IMG/VR virus record: IMGVR_UViG_3300034073_003658
Coordinates: 1-60,113 of that record
Length of the DNA stretch: 60,113 nt
Origin: a virus
Reading direction: 5' to 3' (one strand)
Position numbers and translations under genes: made by a program. Position 1 is the stretch's first letter. Each line of letters starts with the position of its first letter. This document shows, in pieces, positions 50,251 to 58,046 of this stretch. The notes below the pieces were generated by a model. It had not been told where the DNA came from, did not search any database, and saw nothing but the letters and a program-made list of their open reading frames with translations.

Positions 50251-50281
50251 TAAAAATAACATAAACAAAAAAAATAATTAA

Positions 50282-53086
50282 ATGGCTTCACAAAAAATAT
50301 TTGTATCACCAGGTGTCTTTACTTCAGAAAAAGATTTAACCTTTGTGTCACAACAAGTTGGTGTGACAACTTTAGGTTTAGCTGGTGAAACCTTAAAAGG
50401 TCCGGCTTTTGAACCGATTTTTATTACAAATTACGATGAATTTTTAACAATTTTTGGTGGGTTAAGTCCTGAAAAATTTGGTAATAATAAACCAAAATAC
50501 GAACTTCCATATATTGCTAAATATTACCTAACACAATCAAACCAATTATTTGTATCTAGGGTATTGGGTTTAACTGGTTATGATGCTGGTGATGGATGGG
50601 CTATCGTATCGAAAGCTAATTACAATCCTTCCACTATTGTTACTGGTGCAACCACAACATTTACAGCGGATTTTACTGGTGGTACTTTTTATTATAATTT
50701 TACTGATCCTAATGCAGAATATCTTTATAACTTAGGTTTATACCCTAATGGTGCTACATTAACCACTACAGATGTACCTGGTGTGACACCTGTATATCCA
50801 GAAGGTATAACTTTTGATAGTAATACTTATCCTAACTTTACTGGTGCCTCTACGACAATAAGTTTATTAACTATAACCGGTGATTCGGGTTCAATTTCTG
50901 GTACCGTAACAACCTATACAGCAACAGCTTATACAGAATACGATGGTTTAACTTTGGCTTTATTAAGATCAAGAGGAACTTATATTAGTGATAACTTTTT
51001 ATGGTCTACAGATCAGTCATATCAAGGTTTAGTAGGTGGTTTGTCTTTAAACAGTACAAACCCTTTAGCACAGTTTTCTTTATCAGCATATTCTATAGGA
51101 TTAAGTGCTAGTTCTGTTTATGATGTTTCATTAGATAGAACAAGTAGAAATTATATAACTGGTGTCTTAGGTGAAGATTGTACAGACAAAACATCAAAAA
51201 TTTATGTAGAAGAAATCTACCCTAATATGTTACAAGATTTAATTGATAACAATTATATTTTAGGTTTAAAAGATGAGTTAATCTATATAAGTAATATAGA
51301 TAATTATAAACAACAATATCAAACTCCTGAAACTCCTTGGGTTGTATCTGAATTACGTGGTAATCAAGTATTTAAATTATTTAAATTCGTATCAATCTCT
51401 GATGGTACTGCAGCAAATACTGAAATTAAAATTTCTATTCAAAATATAGATCCAGACGGAAAAGAATTTGATGTCGTAGTTAGACAGTTTAATGACACTG
51501 ACGCAAGACCTTCAATTCTTGAAACGTACGCTAAATGTACTATGGAACCTAATTCTAATAATTTTATAGCAAGAAGAATTGGTACAGCGGATGGTGAATT
51601 TACTTTAAACAGTAGATTTATCATGGTAGTTATGAATGATAACGCACCGTCAGACGCTTTCCCAGCTGGTTTTGAGGGCTATCGTGTTAGAGATTATGTT
51701 GGTAGAACATTTTCGTCTTCATCTCAGTTAAGTTATTTACCACCTTTTATTGACTACAAAACAACTTACGATCCTGAGAATGAAAGGATTAGAAGAGTTT
51801 ATTTAGGTATTAGTGATACAGTAGGTATTGATTCTGACATGTTCCAATGGAAAGGTAAAACAGACGATAATAAATATTGGTCGGCAACAACTAAAGGATT
51901 CCATATGGATAGTGGAGCAACCATTGCAGGTAATTTTGAAGTTGGTGAGGCCGAATTTAGAGACTCTCTTGGGATTGAGGGTACAATATATGAAAGTACT
52001 ACGGCAAGAAAATTCACGTTTGTTCCTTATTGGGGTTTTGACGGATGGGATTGTCATAGAACTTCAAGAACTAACACAGATAGATATCGTATCGGTAAGT
52101 CAGGATTTAACACAGGTTTAGCTAACGGCCAATTCCAACAACTTGGTCCACAAGACGGAACTTCTGATTTATACGCTTATTGGAACAATATTAAAACTTT
52201 CGCAAACCCTGAGGCTGTAAATATTAATGTGTTTGCAACACCTGGTATAGATTGGTCCCCATCATTATCTTTAGGTAACAATTATTTAGTACAAGAAACT
52301 ATAGATATGATTGAGGAACAAAGAGCTGATTCAGTTTATATTGTAACTTCCCCTGAAAATGTTGAGTACGATACTACTGATGATACAATAGGTTTTGGTT
52401 TTAATTCAGTAACAATAAATGACGCCTCATCTTTAATAGATTTATTAGATGCAGCCGATATAGATTCTAACTATACAGCCACATACTGGCCGTGGATTCA
52501 AGAAAGAGACGATGAAAACAATGTTAATGTTTGGTTACCACCAACATTAGAAGTTTGTCGTAACATCGCTTTAACTGATAATGTAGCATTTCCTTGGTAC
52601 GCTGTAGCTGGTTACAATAGAGGTTTAACAAACGCACTTCAAGCCAGATTTAAACTTACTGAAGAAGATAGAGACACACTTTACGAAGGACGTGTAAACC
52701 CAATGGCAACTTTCTCTGACGTAGGTGTTGTAATTTGGGGTAATAAAAACTTACAAGTTAAAGATTCTGTTCTTGATAGACTTAACATTAGAAGGTTGTT
52801 ATTACAAGCTCGTAAATTAATTACAGCGGTTGGTGTAAGATTATTATTTGAACAAAACGATCAAATTGTTAGAAATCAATTCTTAAACTTAGTTAACCCT
52901 ATTTTGGATAACATTAGAAAAGAAAGAGGTTTAGCTGACTTTAGAGTTCAATTATCTAATGACCCTGAAGAAATTGATAGAAATGAGATGAGAGGTAAGA
53001 TTTTCTTAAAACCAATACCTTCACTTGAATTTATCATAATCGAGTTTAATGTAACACCTACTGGTGCATCATTCGATAATATCTAA
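50282..53086 (+). CDS. tail sheath protein
   Basis: A 934-residue gp18-type contractile tail sheath protein. It begins KIFVSPGVFTSEKDLTFV and VGVTTLGLAGETLKGPAFEP with ITNYDEFLTIFGG, the conserved sheath N-terminus. The middle (residues about 110-250) is a long variable insertion domain with Thr-rich beta sequence. The C-terminal core has EAVNINVFATPGIDWSPSL, YAVAGYNRGLTNALQARF, NPMATFSDVGVVIWGNKNLQ, LNIRRLLLQARKLI, VRLLFEQNDQIVRNQFL, and FIIIEFNVTPTGASF. The protein assembles the contractile cylinder around the tail tube and drives injection. It is larger than T4 gp18 (about 660 residues) due to the insertion. Followed by a strong hairpin terminator. Confidence 0.97.
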   Translation: MASQKIFVSPGVFTSEKDLTFVSQQVGVTTLGLAGETLKGPAFEPIFITNYDEFLTIFGGLSPEKFGNNKPKYELPYIAKYYLTQSNQLFVSRVLGLTGYDAGDGWAIVSKANYNPSTIVTGATTTFTADFTGGTFYYNFTDPNAEYLYNLGLYPNGATLTTTDVPGVTPVYPEGITFDSNTYPNFTGASTTISLLTITGDSGSISGTVTTYTATAYTEYDGLTLALLRSRGTYISDNFLWSTDQSYQGLVGGLSLNSTNPLAQFSLSAYSIGLSASSVYDVSLDRTSRNYITGVLGEDCTDKTSKIYVEEIYPNMLQDLIDNNYILGLKDELIYISNIDNYKQQYQTPETPWVVSELRGNQVFKLFKFVSISDGTAANTEIKISIQNIDPDGKEFDVVVRQFNDTDARPSILETYAKCTMEPNSNNFIARRIGTADGEFTLNSRFIMVVMNDNAPSDAFPAGFEGYRVRDYVGRTFSSSSQLSYLPPFIDYKTTYDPENERIRRVYLGISDTVGIDSDMFQWKGKTDDNKYWSATTKGFHMDSGATIAGNFEVGEAEFRDSLGIEGTIYESTTARKFTFVPYWGFDGWDCHRTSRTNTDRYRIGKSGFNTGLANGQFQQLGPQDGTSDLYAYWNNIKTFANPEAVNINVFATPGIDWSPSLSLGNNYLVQETIDMIEEQRADSVYIVTSPENVEYDTTDDTIGFGFNSVTINDASSLIDLLDAADIDSNYTATYWPWIQERDDENNVNVWLPPTLEVCRNIALTDNVAFPWYAVAGYNRGLTNALQARFKLTEEDRDTLYEGRVNPMATFSDVGVVIWGNKNLQVKDSVLDRLNIRRLLLQARKLITAVGVRLLFEQNDQIVRNQFLNLVNPILDNIRKERGLADFRVQLSNDPEEIDRNEMRGKIFLKPIPSLEFIIIEFNVTPTGASFDNI

Positions 53087-53092
53087 TAAATT

Positions 53093-53124
53093 AAAAAGAA
53101 CCTATGTAAAAGTAGGTTCTTTTT
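53093..53124 (+). terminator. terminator hairpin after tail sheath
   Basis: Twelve paired bases (53093-53104 with 53113-53124) around an 8-base loop, A run on the left and T run on the right. It lies seven bases after the sheath stop codon. Confidence 0.93.
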
Positions 53125-53134
53125 CTAAAATAAA

Positions 53135-53145
53135 CATATTTATAT
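53135..53145 (+). promoter_or_regulatory. late-promoter-like motif CATATTTATAT
   Basis: Ten bases after the sheath terminator and 13 before the ATG at 53159. Confidence 0.5.
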
Positions 53146-53158
53146 ATAAAAACTAATT

Positions 53159-53365
53159 ATGTCAAAAATAGTTAAAAAGAAAGACCTTGATGTACTAATT
53201 GAAAGTACTTTAGAAAAGGCTGGTATTAATAAACCAAAAAAAGTTGTAACTGAGTCTAAAAAAGAAACTAAAGTTATTACTGAGTCTAAAGAACTTATTA
53301 ACGAGGATATTAAAAAAGATTTAGAAAGATTTAATAAATTAACATCTTTTAATTACAAATACTAA
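53159..53365 (+). CDS. short Lys/Glu-rich protein with leader-like start
   Basis: A 68-residue highly charged protein: MSKIVKKKDLDVLIESTLEK followed by repeated VxTESKxxT units (VVTESKKETKVITESKEL). The N-terminal helix ends in LIE, comparable with the ILxE leaders elsewhere in the window. No hydrophobic core, so it may be disordered or bind nucleic acid or capsid. It is 12 bases ahead of the two-helix membrane-like protein and shares its transcript. Confidence 0.55.
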   Translation: MSKIVKKKDLDVLIESTLEKAGINKPKKVVTESKKETKVITESKELINEDIKKDLERFNKLTSFNYKY

Positions 53366-53377
53366 TAATAAAATAAA

Positions 53378-54247
53378 ATGAGATATAAAGTAACCAAAGA
53401 CCAACTTGAAAGAATAGTTGAAAATTTTGTAATGGAGGCTTCAATTGAATCTAAAAAAGCTTCTGTAAAAGATATGATTCCCTCACAAGCTGCAGCAGCT
53501 AAGAAACATGTTAAAAATAAAATGTCGGGAGATATGGTAGACCAATCAGAAGGAATGCCATCTGTTACTCCAATGAAGAAAAAGCTTTCTCAAGCATCTG
53601 ACGCTAAAAAACATATGTCTAATATGAAAGTTAAGCATACAAACAAAGCTAAAGTTGTTAAAGAAGCGGAAGAAATGGAAGGACAGCCATCCAAACAAGA
53701 AATAATGGCGTCTTTACAAAAAGTTATAAAAAAAATTAATCTTAATGATTTTAAACAAGCGTTAGAAAAAAAAGGTATTGACTCTAAAGAAGAGGCTAAA
53801 AAAATAGCAACTAATGCAGCTAAACAAGCAGCGACTGACAACATGGGTGATAAAGATTACATGGAAGGTATGGAAGAAGGTGTAGGTGGTTTTGTAAAAA
53901 AATATAAAGCTGGAATTGGTGTTGGTTTATTAATGGCAGCTTTAGCAGGTTTAGGTTATGTAGGTGAGTCTGCTGAGGCAATTGTAAAAACAATGCGTGA
54001 AGATTCAGTTTTAACTTCAGTATTACAAAATCCTCTTTGGGTTGGTTCTATTGTTTCAGCAATCGCTGGTGTTGCCTTAACTGGTTCAGCGGTATCTGAT
54101 GAAAATAAAAGAAAACAAGACGAAGCTAGATTACAGGTAGTGAACCAACTTAAGAAAAAAGGTTACACTGAAGAAGTTAAAGATGATAAAGGTAATATTG
54201 TTAGTTTAAAAAACCCTAAAACAAACAAAACTTACGAACTTTCTTAA
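53378..54247 (+). CDS. two-hydrophobic-segment protein, possible membrane-active virion protein
   Basis: A 289-residue protein. The first 150 residues are charged and helical, starting MRYKVTKDQLERIVENFVME with a VME leader-like end. Two hydrophobic segments are visible: AGIGVGLLMAALAGLGYVG (about 186-204) and PLWVGSIVSAIAGVALTG (about 224-241), each surrounded by charged residues. The order (long charged N-part, two close hydrophobic helices, short polar C-part) could fit a membrane-inserting virion protein, a pilot-type protein or a holin-like protein; nothing more specific is supported. Followed by a strong terminator shared with the convergent SPFH gene. Confidence 0.6.
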   Translation: MRYKVTKDQLERIVENFVMEASIESKKASVKDMIPSQAAAAKKHVKNKMSGDMVDQSEGMPSVTPMKKKLSQASDAKKHMSNMKVKHTNKAKVVKEAEEMEGQPSKQEIMASLQKVIKKINLNDFKQALEKKGIDSKEEAKKIATNAAKQAATDNMGDKDYMEGMEEGVGGFVKKYKAGIGVGLLMAALAGLGYVGESAEAIVKTMREDSVLTSVLQNPLWVGSIVSAIAGVALTGSAVSDENKRKQDEARLQVVNQLKKKGYTEEVKDDKGNIVSLKNPKTNKTYELS

Positions 54248-54263
54248 TAGATAGTATAAAATA

Positions 54264-54294
54264 AAAAAACCCTTAGAAATTCTAAGGGTTTTTT
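54264..54294. terminator. bidirectional terminator between convergent genes
   Basis: A 13-bp stem (54264-54276 with 54282-54294) around a 5-base loop, A-tract left and T-tract right, so it can terminate both the 53378 plus-strand gene and the minus-strand SPFH gene at 54312. Confidence 0.95.
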
Positions 54295-54311
54295 GTTATA
54301 TATAGGTTTTA

Positions 54312-55502
54312 TTATTTTTTATTTTGTTCAAGTAGTTTGACACCTAAAATAGACTCTAACATACTGTTGTTATTACCACCTGATGTATTACCGTTGATAT
54401 ATGTTGATGGTAACGTAACTTCAGACAATGCTTTAGCAACACCAATTTTAGTATCCATTTCAAATTGTGCTCTTTCTTGTGGTGTTAAACCAGCTGCCAC
54501 CAATTTAGCGTTTTTATAAGATTCAGCATCCGCCTGAGTTTTTGTTTTTTGAGCTTGTAATTGAGCCGCTTTGGTTTCAAGTTCAGCCACTTGGACTTGG
54601 GTTTGTGCTGCCACAACTAATTTAGTTTGTTCAACCTTTTGTTTATATTCAGTTTCAATTAAGGTTTTTTCACCCTGAGCTTTAGCCGTTAAACCTTGTT
54701 GTTGTGCCGTAATCAACTCTTGTTTTGCGATAGATGCCTTAGTAGACGCGTCAATCTTTTTACCTAACATATTATCAACACGAGTTTCATAATCCACGTC
54801 CGTAATATTAGCGTCAGCTACAGTTATACCATACTCTTTAATAGAAGATATTTTACGAACAGGGTTACCGTTTTTATCAGTTTGAATTTTAGTTTCATAC
54901 AGTCTTTTATTTTCTTTTTCCAAAGAGTCATAAACCATAAGTTCATTTGTTTTTAAAAGATACACACCACCACGTAATTGTTCGCCAAAATCTTGGGACA
55001 TTGTTGCTCTACCACCTGAATAATGCATTTCAGAAGACATTAATTGTGCGGATGATTGTAAACATTCTTTAGTATAAGGCGCTAATCGTTTAGTCACGAG
55101 TGATTGTGGTGTTCTATGTGCGTTATGCATCGTAATCATTTCAGTTTCATCGGACGGTAAAATATATTGTACAATACCACTAACATCCGCTGTTGTAGCA
55201 TCCCCACCAAAACGAATTTTAATCTTCCCAATTTCAATGGTACCATCTTTCATTTCCATATCAGTTGTAGTATCTTGATAAGATACAGAAATTTGATTTG
55301 GCCATTCTGTGGTTTTACAAAAAAATCCTGAATAATAAATCCCTGGTTGATACTGTACAAATTGATTTCCACTCATTTGTTCTACCACGGTTCGATGTCC
55401 AGCGTCATTCCATGAAAAAGGGTTAATAAATAAAAATACTATAATTCCGATTATCGAAAGAACTGCTGTCGTAATCCATTTAATTGGTAATTTGGTTTCC
55501 AT
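54312..55502 (-). CDS. SPFH/Band 7 (prohibitin-like) membrane protein
   Basis: The 396-residue protein has one N-terminal membrane helix (WITTAVLSIIGIIVFLFI, about residues 9-27) and then an SPFH domain: QPGIYYSGFFCKTTEWPNQ, TIEIGKIKIRFGGDATTADV and SGIVQYILPSDE, with SIKEYGITVADANITDVDY at its end. A long Gln/Ala/Lys-rich coiled coil (residues about 245-335; KASIAKQELITAQQQGLTAK) follows, then a Gly/Asn-rich tail. The topology is that of HflK/C-like or stomatin proteins, which scaffold and regulate membrane proteases. It is in an operon with a small TM protein and ClpP. Confidence 0.9.
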   Translation of the reverse strand: METKLPIKWITTAVLSIIGIIVFLFINPFSWNDAGHRTVVEQMSGNQFVQYQPGIYYSGFFCKTTEWPNQISVSYQDTTTDMEMKDGTIEIGKIKIRFGGDATTADVSGIVQYILPSDETEMITMHNAHRTPQSLVTKRLAPYTKECLQSSAQLMSSEMHYSGGRATMSQDFGEQLRGGVYLLKTNELMVYDSLEKENKRLYETKIQTDKNGNPVRKISSIKEYGITVADANITDVDYETRVDNMLGKKIDASTKASIAKQELITAQQQGLTAKAQGEKTLIETEYKQKVEQTKLVVAAQTQVQVAELETKAAQLQAQKTKTQADAESYKNAKLVAAGLTPQERAQFEMDTKIGVAKALSEVTLPSTYINGNTSGGNNNSMLESILGVKLLEQNKK

Positions 55503-55516
55503 TTTTGTTTTTTAGT

Positions 55517-55783
55517 TTATAAATTGTTTGTTTTTTCTTTTAATTTTTGGGTTTGAGTCAATTGGTCTTTCCAATATTGTAAATCTTTTTCTGCACCTTC
55601 AATACCCGACATTTGATCCAATTCCGCTCTCATAATTTTAATTTTAATTTTTTCAATTAAAAATTCTATTTCTTCGGTGGTGGTCGGTTTTGGTATTTTG
55701 AATGATTTAATAATTTTAAAGCCGGCATATACTGTTAATATAATAAGACCTAAAATTATAAAAAATATTAATAGTCTGAACAT
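55517..55783 (-). CDS. small single-pass membrane protein
   Basis: An 88-residue protein with a hydrophobic N-terminal segment MFRLLIFFIILGLIILTVYA (one membrane helix, likely N-in or signal-anchor) and a cytoplasmic coiled-coil-like helical region (EEIEFLIEKIKIKIMRAELD; EKDLQYWKDQLTQTQKLKEK). It sits between the SPFH and ClpP genes with 14 and 4 base gaps. It may link the ClpP particle to the SPFH membrane scaffold, but that is inference. Confidence 0.7.
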   Translation of the reverse strand: MFRLLIFFIILGLIILTVYAGFKIIKSFKIPKPTTTEEIEFLIEKIKIKIMRAELDQMSGIEGAEKDLQYWKDQLTQTQKLKEKTNNL

Positions 55784-55787
55784 GTTT

Positions 55788-56474
55788 TTATTTTTTAGAT
55801 TGAATTATTTCGTCGATAATACCGTATTTTAAAGCCTCTTCAGCCGATAACCATAAATCACGTTCGGCATCTTTTGCCACTTGTTTTGCGGTTTTACCAC
55901 AATACTCACCAAGAAGTTCAAAAAGAATTTCATTGGTTTTTTCCCACTCTTTCATGGTAATACGTGCATCTTGAATATTACCCATTGCTCCACCACTTGA
56001 TTGGTGTAACATAGTTTTTGAGAACCTTAGAGAACTTCTCATCCCTTTTGTCCCCGCTCCTAACAATACGGAACCCATTGATGCGGCCATACCTGTATTA
56101 ACCGTTGCAATTGGGGCCTTTATGTAAGACATTACGTCTACCATACTAAGACCTGATTTTACGGAACCACCAGGAGAATCAATGTGCATTGTAATTGTTT
56201 TTTTAGAGTCTTGTTGATCCAAGAAAAGTAATTGAGCTTGTACTACTGTTGACATTCTATCGTTAACTGGTCCTGCAACCCAAAGTAGGCGGTCCATCAT
56301 TAAACGTGAGAAAATATCAATCTGAGTCGCTCGCATCTCTCTTTCTTCCAATACATAAGGTGTCATACTACCTTGAACGGTTGTTGGTATTTGTGACATA
56401 AAGTTTTGGTAACTGTGCAACGTGTTTGACCCAATACCTTGGTCTTTAATAGCAAATTTTTCAAATTCTGTCAT
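55788..56474 (-). CDS. clpP: ClpP-type serine peptidase
   Basis: A 228-residue ClpP homologue with an intact catalytic triad: Ser132 in NTGMAASMGSVLL, His157 in TMLHQSSGG, and Asp206 in ERDLWLSAEEAL. MHIDSPGGSVKSGLSMVDVM is the conserved oxyanion/handle strand. The first 40 residues (ending SMTPYVLEEREMRATQIDIF) are longer than a minimal ClpP and include its propeptide-like region. No ClpX/A-type unfoldase is seen here. Known phage ClpP relatives serve prohead maturation in some viruses, but here the operon with SPFH and a TM protein points to membrane-associated proteolysis or use with host unfoldases. Confidence 0.94.
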   Translation of the reverse strand: MTEFEKFAIKDQGIGSNTLHSYQNFMSQIPTTVQGSMTPYVLEEREMRATQIDIFSRLMMDRLLWVAGPVNDRMSTVVQAQLLFLDQQDSKKTITMHIDSPGGSVKSGLSMVDVMSYIKAPIATVNTGMAASMGSVLLGAGTKGMRSSLRFSKTMLHQSSGGAMGNIQDARITMKEWEKTNEILFELLGEYCGKTAKQVAKDAERDLWLSAEEALKYGIIDEIIQSKK

Positions 56475-56500
56475 ATTAACTTAAATTTTGTTTATACAAG

Positions 56501-56511
56501 GATATTTATAA
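56501..56511 (+). promoter_or_regulatory. additional plus-strand motif GATATTTATAA upstream of the tail tube
   Basis: A second copy in sense with the tail tube gene, 90 bases upstream of its ATG; the copy at 56558-56568 is closer. Confidence 0.35.
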
Positions 56512-56545
56512 TAAAGTTAATAGTCAAAAAATATTAAATAAAAAA

Positions 56546-56556
56546 TTATAAATACC
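56546..56556 (-). promoter_or_regulatory. late-promoter-like motif GGTATTTATAA
   Basis: In sense with clpP, 71 bases upstream of its ATG. It is back-to-back with the plus-strand copy at 56558-56568, one base apart, making a near-palindrome. Confidence 0.5.
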
Positions 56557-56557
56557 A

Positions 56558-56568
56558 GATATTTATAA
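56558..56568 (+). promoter_or_regulatory. late-promoter-like motif GATATTTATAA
   Basis: Exact core, 33 bases upstream of the tail tube ATG. Confidence 0.55.
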
Positions 56569-56601
56569 TAAAAAGATAACAACTTAAAAAAATAAAATAT
56601 T

Positions 56602-57090
56602 ATGGCAGATTTATTAATGAGGATGCCGGTTCCTTACGAACCGAAAAAACAAAACAGATTTATCCTTAGATTTCCTTCACCATTAGGAATTCAAGAATGG
56701 TTTGTGAAATCTTCATCAAGACCAAAAATTTCTCAAGAAGAAACTGAAATTCAGTTCTTAAATACTTCGACTTGGGTAATTGGTCGTTTTACTTGGGATA
56801 CTATTGATGTTACTTTCCGCGACCCAATTGGTCCTTCAGCGGCACAAGCTTTAATGGAATGGGTACGTCTTCATTCTGAATCTGTAACTGGTCGTCAAGG
56901 TTACGCGGCAGGTTATAAGAAAGATATTGAATTAGAATTACTTGACCCAACAGGTGTTGTAATCGAAAAATGGATTCTTCAAGGTACAATGTTAACAAAT
57001 GTTGACTTTGGTTCATTAGATTACAGTTCTTCTGATATCGCTGAGATTACCGGCACGTTAAGATTTGACCGTGCAATTCATGTTTTCTGA
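56602..57090 (+). CDS. tail tube protein (gp19-type)
   Basis: A 162-residue tail tube protein. It begins MADLLMRMPVPYEPKKQNRF and ILRFPSPLGIQEWFVKSSSR, then IQFLNTSTWVIGRFTWDTID, VTFRDPIGPSAAQALMEWVR and a C-terminal LRFDRAIHVF. This is the usual order of the T4 gp19-like family, which polymerises to make the inner tube of the contractile tail. In T4 the tube gene directly follows the sheath gene; here 3.5 kb of other genes separate them. It ends 29 bases before a hairpin terminator. Confidence 0.95.
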   Translation: MADLLMRMPVPYEPKKQNRFILRFPSPLGIQEWFVKSSSRPKISQEETEIQFLNTSTWVIGRFTWDTIDVTFRDPIGPSAAQALMEWVRLHSESVTGRQGYAAGYKKDIELELLDPTGVVIEKWILQGTMLTNVDFGSLDYSSSDIAEITGTLRFDRAIHVF

Positions 57091-57119
57091 AGTATCGGTC
57101 TATCAAAGTTGACTTTACT

Positions 57120-57157
57120 ATCCCTTTTAGTATATTTATTGCTAAAAGGGATTTTTT
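57120..57157 (+). terminator. 11-bp terminator hairpin with promoter motif as its loop
   Basis: Arms 57120-57130 and 57142-57152 are perfect inverted repeats; the loop 57131-57141 is exactly TATATTTATTG, a variant of the late-promoter-like motif; a T run (57152-57157) follows and the next ATG starts at 57158. The hairpin ends tail tube transcription and may also initiate the endonuclease transcript. Confidence 0.85.
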
Positions 57158-58042
57158 ATGCAACACATTTGTAAAATTTGTAATCAAGAATTAACAAACC
57201 CACAGGGGTTATCGGCTCATTGTCGTTTAAAACATAAAATGAAAGCCGAAGATGTTTATATCGAATATTTTTTAAATGGAATAACACCTACTTGTGCCTG
57301 TGGTTGTGGTGAAAGGCCAAAATATTTAGGTATTTATGAAGGTTTTAGAGAATACATACATGGTCACGCTTCTCGTGTACATAATAATTGGGGCCACAAC
57401 CCTGAAGCACATCGTAAAGCTGGTGAAACCCAAAAAAAACTTTATGAAAGTGGTGAATTAAAAATATGGAATAAAGGTTTAACTGTTGACACTGATGATA
57501 GGGTTAGAAAATATGGTATGTCAGTTTCAAAATATAAAAAAACTGATGAACATAAAAGAAAAATTAAAGAAACTCAAAGTAGAAATTGGTTAGAAAAATA
57601 TGATGAATTGGTTGAGAAATGTTCTAAACAGTCAAAAGAGTATTGGTCTAAAGAAGAAAATAAAATCCAACAAAGATTTAATAGGTTAGATTATTTTAAG
57701 AATAAAATGTCAAGTCATAAATCCAAACTAGAGCAAAAGTTTGAGGATTTATTAATCGAACTTAATATCCAATTTATTAATCAACACCCTTTAAATGGTT
57801 ATCTATACGACTTCTATATCCCCAAACATAATATTTTAATTGAGGTTGATGGTGATTGGTTTCATTGCAATCCAGATGTTCATCCTGAGGCAATCCATGA
57901 AATTCAAAAGTTTGTTAAAGAAAATGATGAACGTAAAAATATTATCGCAAAAGAAAACAACATTCCCTTACTAAGATTTTGGGAAAAAGATATAAATGAT
58001 TCGATTGATTCGGTAAAATCCAAATTATCTGAATATTTATAA
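57158..58042 (+). CDS. free-standing homing-type endonuclease (zinc-finger, NUMOD-like, Vsr-like nuclease)
   Basis: A 294-residue nuclease. N-terminal zinc finger HICKICNQELTNPQGLSAHC (C2H2 type), then a TCACGCGERPKYLG segment with a Cys cluster and NUMOD-like repeats (SGELKIWNKGL; YKKTDEHKRKIKETQ). The C-terminal nuclease domain has SKLEQKFEDLLIELNIQF, DFYIPKHNILIEVDGDWFHC and LLRFWEKDI, a Vsr-like/DUF559 PD-(D/E)XK-type core with E, D and H. Such enzymes mobilise between phage genomes. The stop codon is part of a motif (GAATATTTATAA) that could drive the next gene, so the gene is framed by promoter elements. Confidence 0.85.
   Translation: MQHICKICNQELTNPQGLSAHCRLKHKMKAEDVYIEYFLNGITPTCACGCGERPKYLGIYEGFREYIHGHASRVHNNWGHNPEAHRKAGETQKKLYESGELKIWNKGLTVDTDDRVRKYGMSVSKYKKTDEHKRKIKETQSRNWLEKYDELVEKCSKQSKEYWSKEENKIQQRFNRLDYFKNKMSSHKSKLEQKFEDLLIELNIQFINQHPLNGYLYDFYIPKHNILIEVDGDWFHCNPDVHPEAIHEIQKFVKENDERKNIIAKENNIPLLRFWEKDINDSIDSVKSKLSEYL
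58032..58042 (+). promoter_or_regulatory. late-promoter-like motif AATATTTATAA
   Basis: It overlaps the last codons and stop of the endonuclease and lies four bases before the ATG at 58047. Confidence 0.45.
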
Positions 58043-58046
58043 TAAA

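Noticed and set aside
16451-58042. T4 late promoter TATAAATA
   Set aside because: The recurring motif is in the opposite sense relative to the genes; a T4-type assignment is not supported.
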